From positions 1 through 5,386 of the forward strand of contig NZ_AP026443.1 of assembly GCF_027923705.1 (NCBI RefSeq): 5,386 nucleotides of DNA, given 5' to 3'. How positions within the stretch are numbered: the stretch's first letter is position 1; every line of letters begins with the position of its first letter. Shown here piece after piece: positions 4,986 to 5,386 of the stretch. Under the pieces are notes generated by a model, which saw only the letters and a list, made by a program, of their open reading frames with translations, ran no database searches and was not told the DNA's origin. Made by a program: the position numbers and the translations under genes. The DNA is from Cellulomonas sp. NTE-D12 (GTDB taxonomy: Bacteria; Actinomycetota; Actinomycetes; Actinomycetales; Cellulomonadaceae).

Positions 4986-5013
4986 AGCGGTAAAAATTTT
5001 AATTTTTGCCGCT
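4986..5013 (+). terminator. Long F-G hairpin (T_F terminator, also part of the primosome site)
   Basis: The arms 4986-4998 and 5001-5013 pair at every position (one T-G pair, 4991 with 5008), with a two-base loop at 4999-5000. The base of the stem is GC-rich (AGCGG with CCGCT) and the top is AT-only. The long T run lies within the 3' arm (5003-5007) rather than after the stem, so it is not a classical intrinsic terminator. phiX174 is known to have partial termination after F, and this is the obvious candidate. The same fold on the viral strand is the hairpin region bound by PriA. Confidence 0.75.
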
Positions 5014-5022
5014 GAGGGGTTG

Positions 5023-5039
5023 ACCAAGCGAAGCGCGGT
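5023..5039 (+). repeat. GCGAAGC mini-hairpin in the F-G spacer
   Basis: GCGAAGC at 5028-5034 is exactly the seven-base DNA sequence known to fold into an exceptionally stable hairpin with a GAA loop. It is flanked by ACC (5023-5025) and GGT (5037-5039), which could extend the stem across a 2x2 internal loop. It lies just beyond the long hairpin of the primosome site. A part in complementary-strand initiation is plausible but inferred. Confidence 0.55.
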
Positions 5040-5064
5040 AGGTTTTCTGCTTAGGAGTTTAATC

Positions 5065-5386
5065 ATGTTTCAGACTTTTATTTCTCGCCATAATTCAAAC
5101 TTTTTTTCTGATAAGCTGGTTCTCACTTCTGTTACTCCAGCTTCTTCGGCACCTGTTTTACAGACACCTAAAGCTACATCGTCAACGTTATATTTTGATA
5201 GTTTGACGGTTAATGCTGGTAATGGTGGTTTTCTTCATTGCATTCAGATGGATACATCTGTCAACGCCGCTAATCAGGTTGTTTCTGTTGGTGCTGATAT
5301 TGCTTTTGATGCCGACCCTAAATTTTTTGCCTGTTTGGTTCGCTTTGAGTCTTCTTCGGTTCCGACTACCCTCCCGACTGCCTATG
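5065..5386 (+). CDS. G: Major spike protein G, N-terminal part (continues at 1-206)
   Basis: The gene starts at ATG 5065 with AGGAG (5053-5057) 7 bases upstream, after the F-G spacer. It encodes residues 1-107 plus the first base of codon 108, and the remaining codons are at the start of the window, for 175 residues in total. The sequence MFQTFISRHNSNFFSDKL and onward is the phiX174 spike protein, a beta-barrel that forms pentamers at the capsid vertices and contributes to receptor binding. The break is only the point at which the circle was opened. Confidence 0.98.
   Translation, partial: MFQTFISRHNSNFFSDKLVLTSVTPASSAPVLQTPKATSSTLYFDSLTVNAGNGGFLHCIQMDTSVNAANQVVSVGADIAFDADPKFFACLVRFESSSVPTTLPTAY

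Larger units (their letters stand above)
4970..5040 (+). other. Primosome assembly site (n' site, PriA recognition) in the F-G spacer, approximate limits
   Basis: The 110-base spacer between F and G (4955-5064) is the only noncoding stretch over 100 bases. In phiX174 it carries the site where host PriA (protein n') binds the SSB-coated viral strand and starts primosome assembly for complementary-strand synthesis. In the sequence it holds a long hairpin (4986-5013) with AAGCGG at its base and a second small hairpin (5023-5039). The limits given are approximate because the mapped fragment boundaries come from memory. The location and function are established; base-level determinants cannot be read here. 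Confidence 0.8.

Noticed and set aside
1..5386. CRISPR array, tRNA, insertion sequence, attachment site or novel defence system
   Set aside because: Nearly every base is assigned to a known phiX174 gene or control site. No direct-repeat array, cloverleaf, terminal inverted repeats or extra gene is visible.

Overview
The window is the complete 5386-base circular genome of Escherichia phage phiX174 (Microviridae, genus Sinsheimervirus), given as the viral (+) strand and opened inside gene G. The length equals the known genome size. The gene order G-H-A(A*,B)-K-C-D(E)-J-F is that of phiX174, the proteins are recognisable along their length, and the two window ends join in frame within gene G. 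All genes lie on the + strand. I recognise this genome from memory rather than from a database search, and I see no undescribed system in it.

Layout. 1-206 is the 3' part of G (spike). 215-1201 is H (DNA pilot protein). 1202-1264 is the H-A spacer, with promoter pA interlocked with a terminator hairpin. 1265-2806 is A (HUH replication initiator), containing the 30-base plus-strand origin (1583-1612), the internal A* start (1781), promoter pB and gene B (2359-2721) in another frame. K (2721-2891) bridges A and C. C (2803-3063) carries promoter pD. D (3060-3518) contains E (3238-3513) in another frame. J is 3518-3634. A short J-F spacer holds a UUCG-type hairpin. F (capsid) is 3671-4954. The F-G spacer (4955-5064) holds a long hairpin and the primosome assembly site used for complementary-strand synthesis. 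G starts at 5065.

How it works together. Host primosome proteins load in the F-G spacer and convert the infecting single strand to duplex. Protein A nicks the origin and drives rolling-circle replication with host Rep helicase. C switches replication towards single-strand synthesis and packaging. F, G and H form the capsid, spikes and DNA ejection tube. B and D are the internal and external scaffolds, and J enters with the DNA. E normally lyses the host by inhibiting MraY. Expression is graded by three promoters (pA, pB, pD) and leaky terminators after J, F and H, possibly also after G.

Most notable point: this copy is not wild type for lysis. Codon 7 of E is TAG instead of the wild-type TGG (base 3257), while the overlapping D codon is unchanged in meaning. 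This matches the classical am3 lysis-defective strain, widely used as commercial phiX174 RF DNA and as a sequencing control. Four further differences from the reference as I remember it (bases 15, 95, 417 and 3503) fit the same laboratory lineage.
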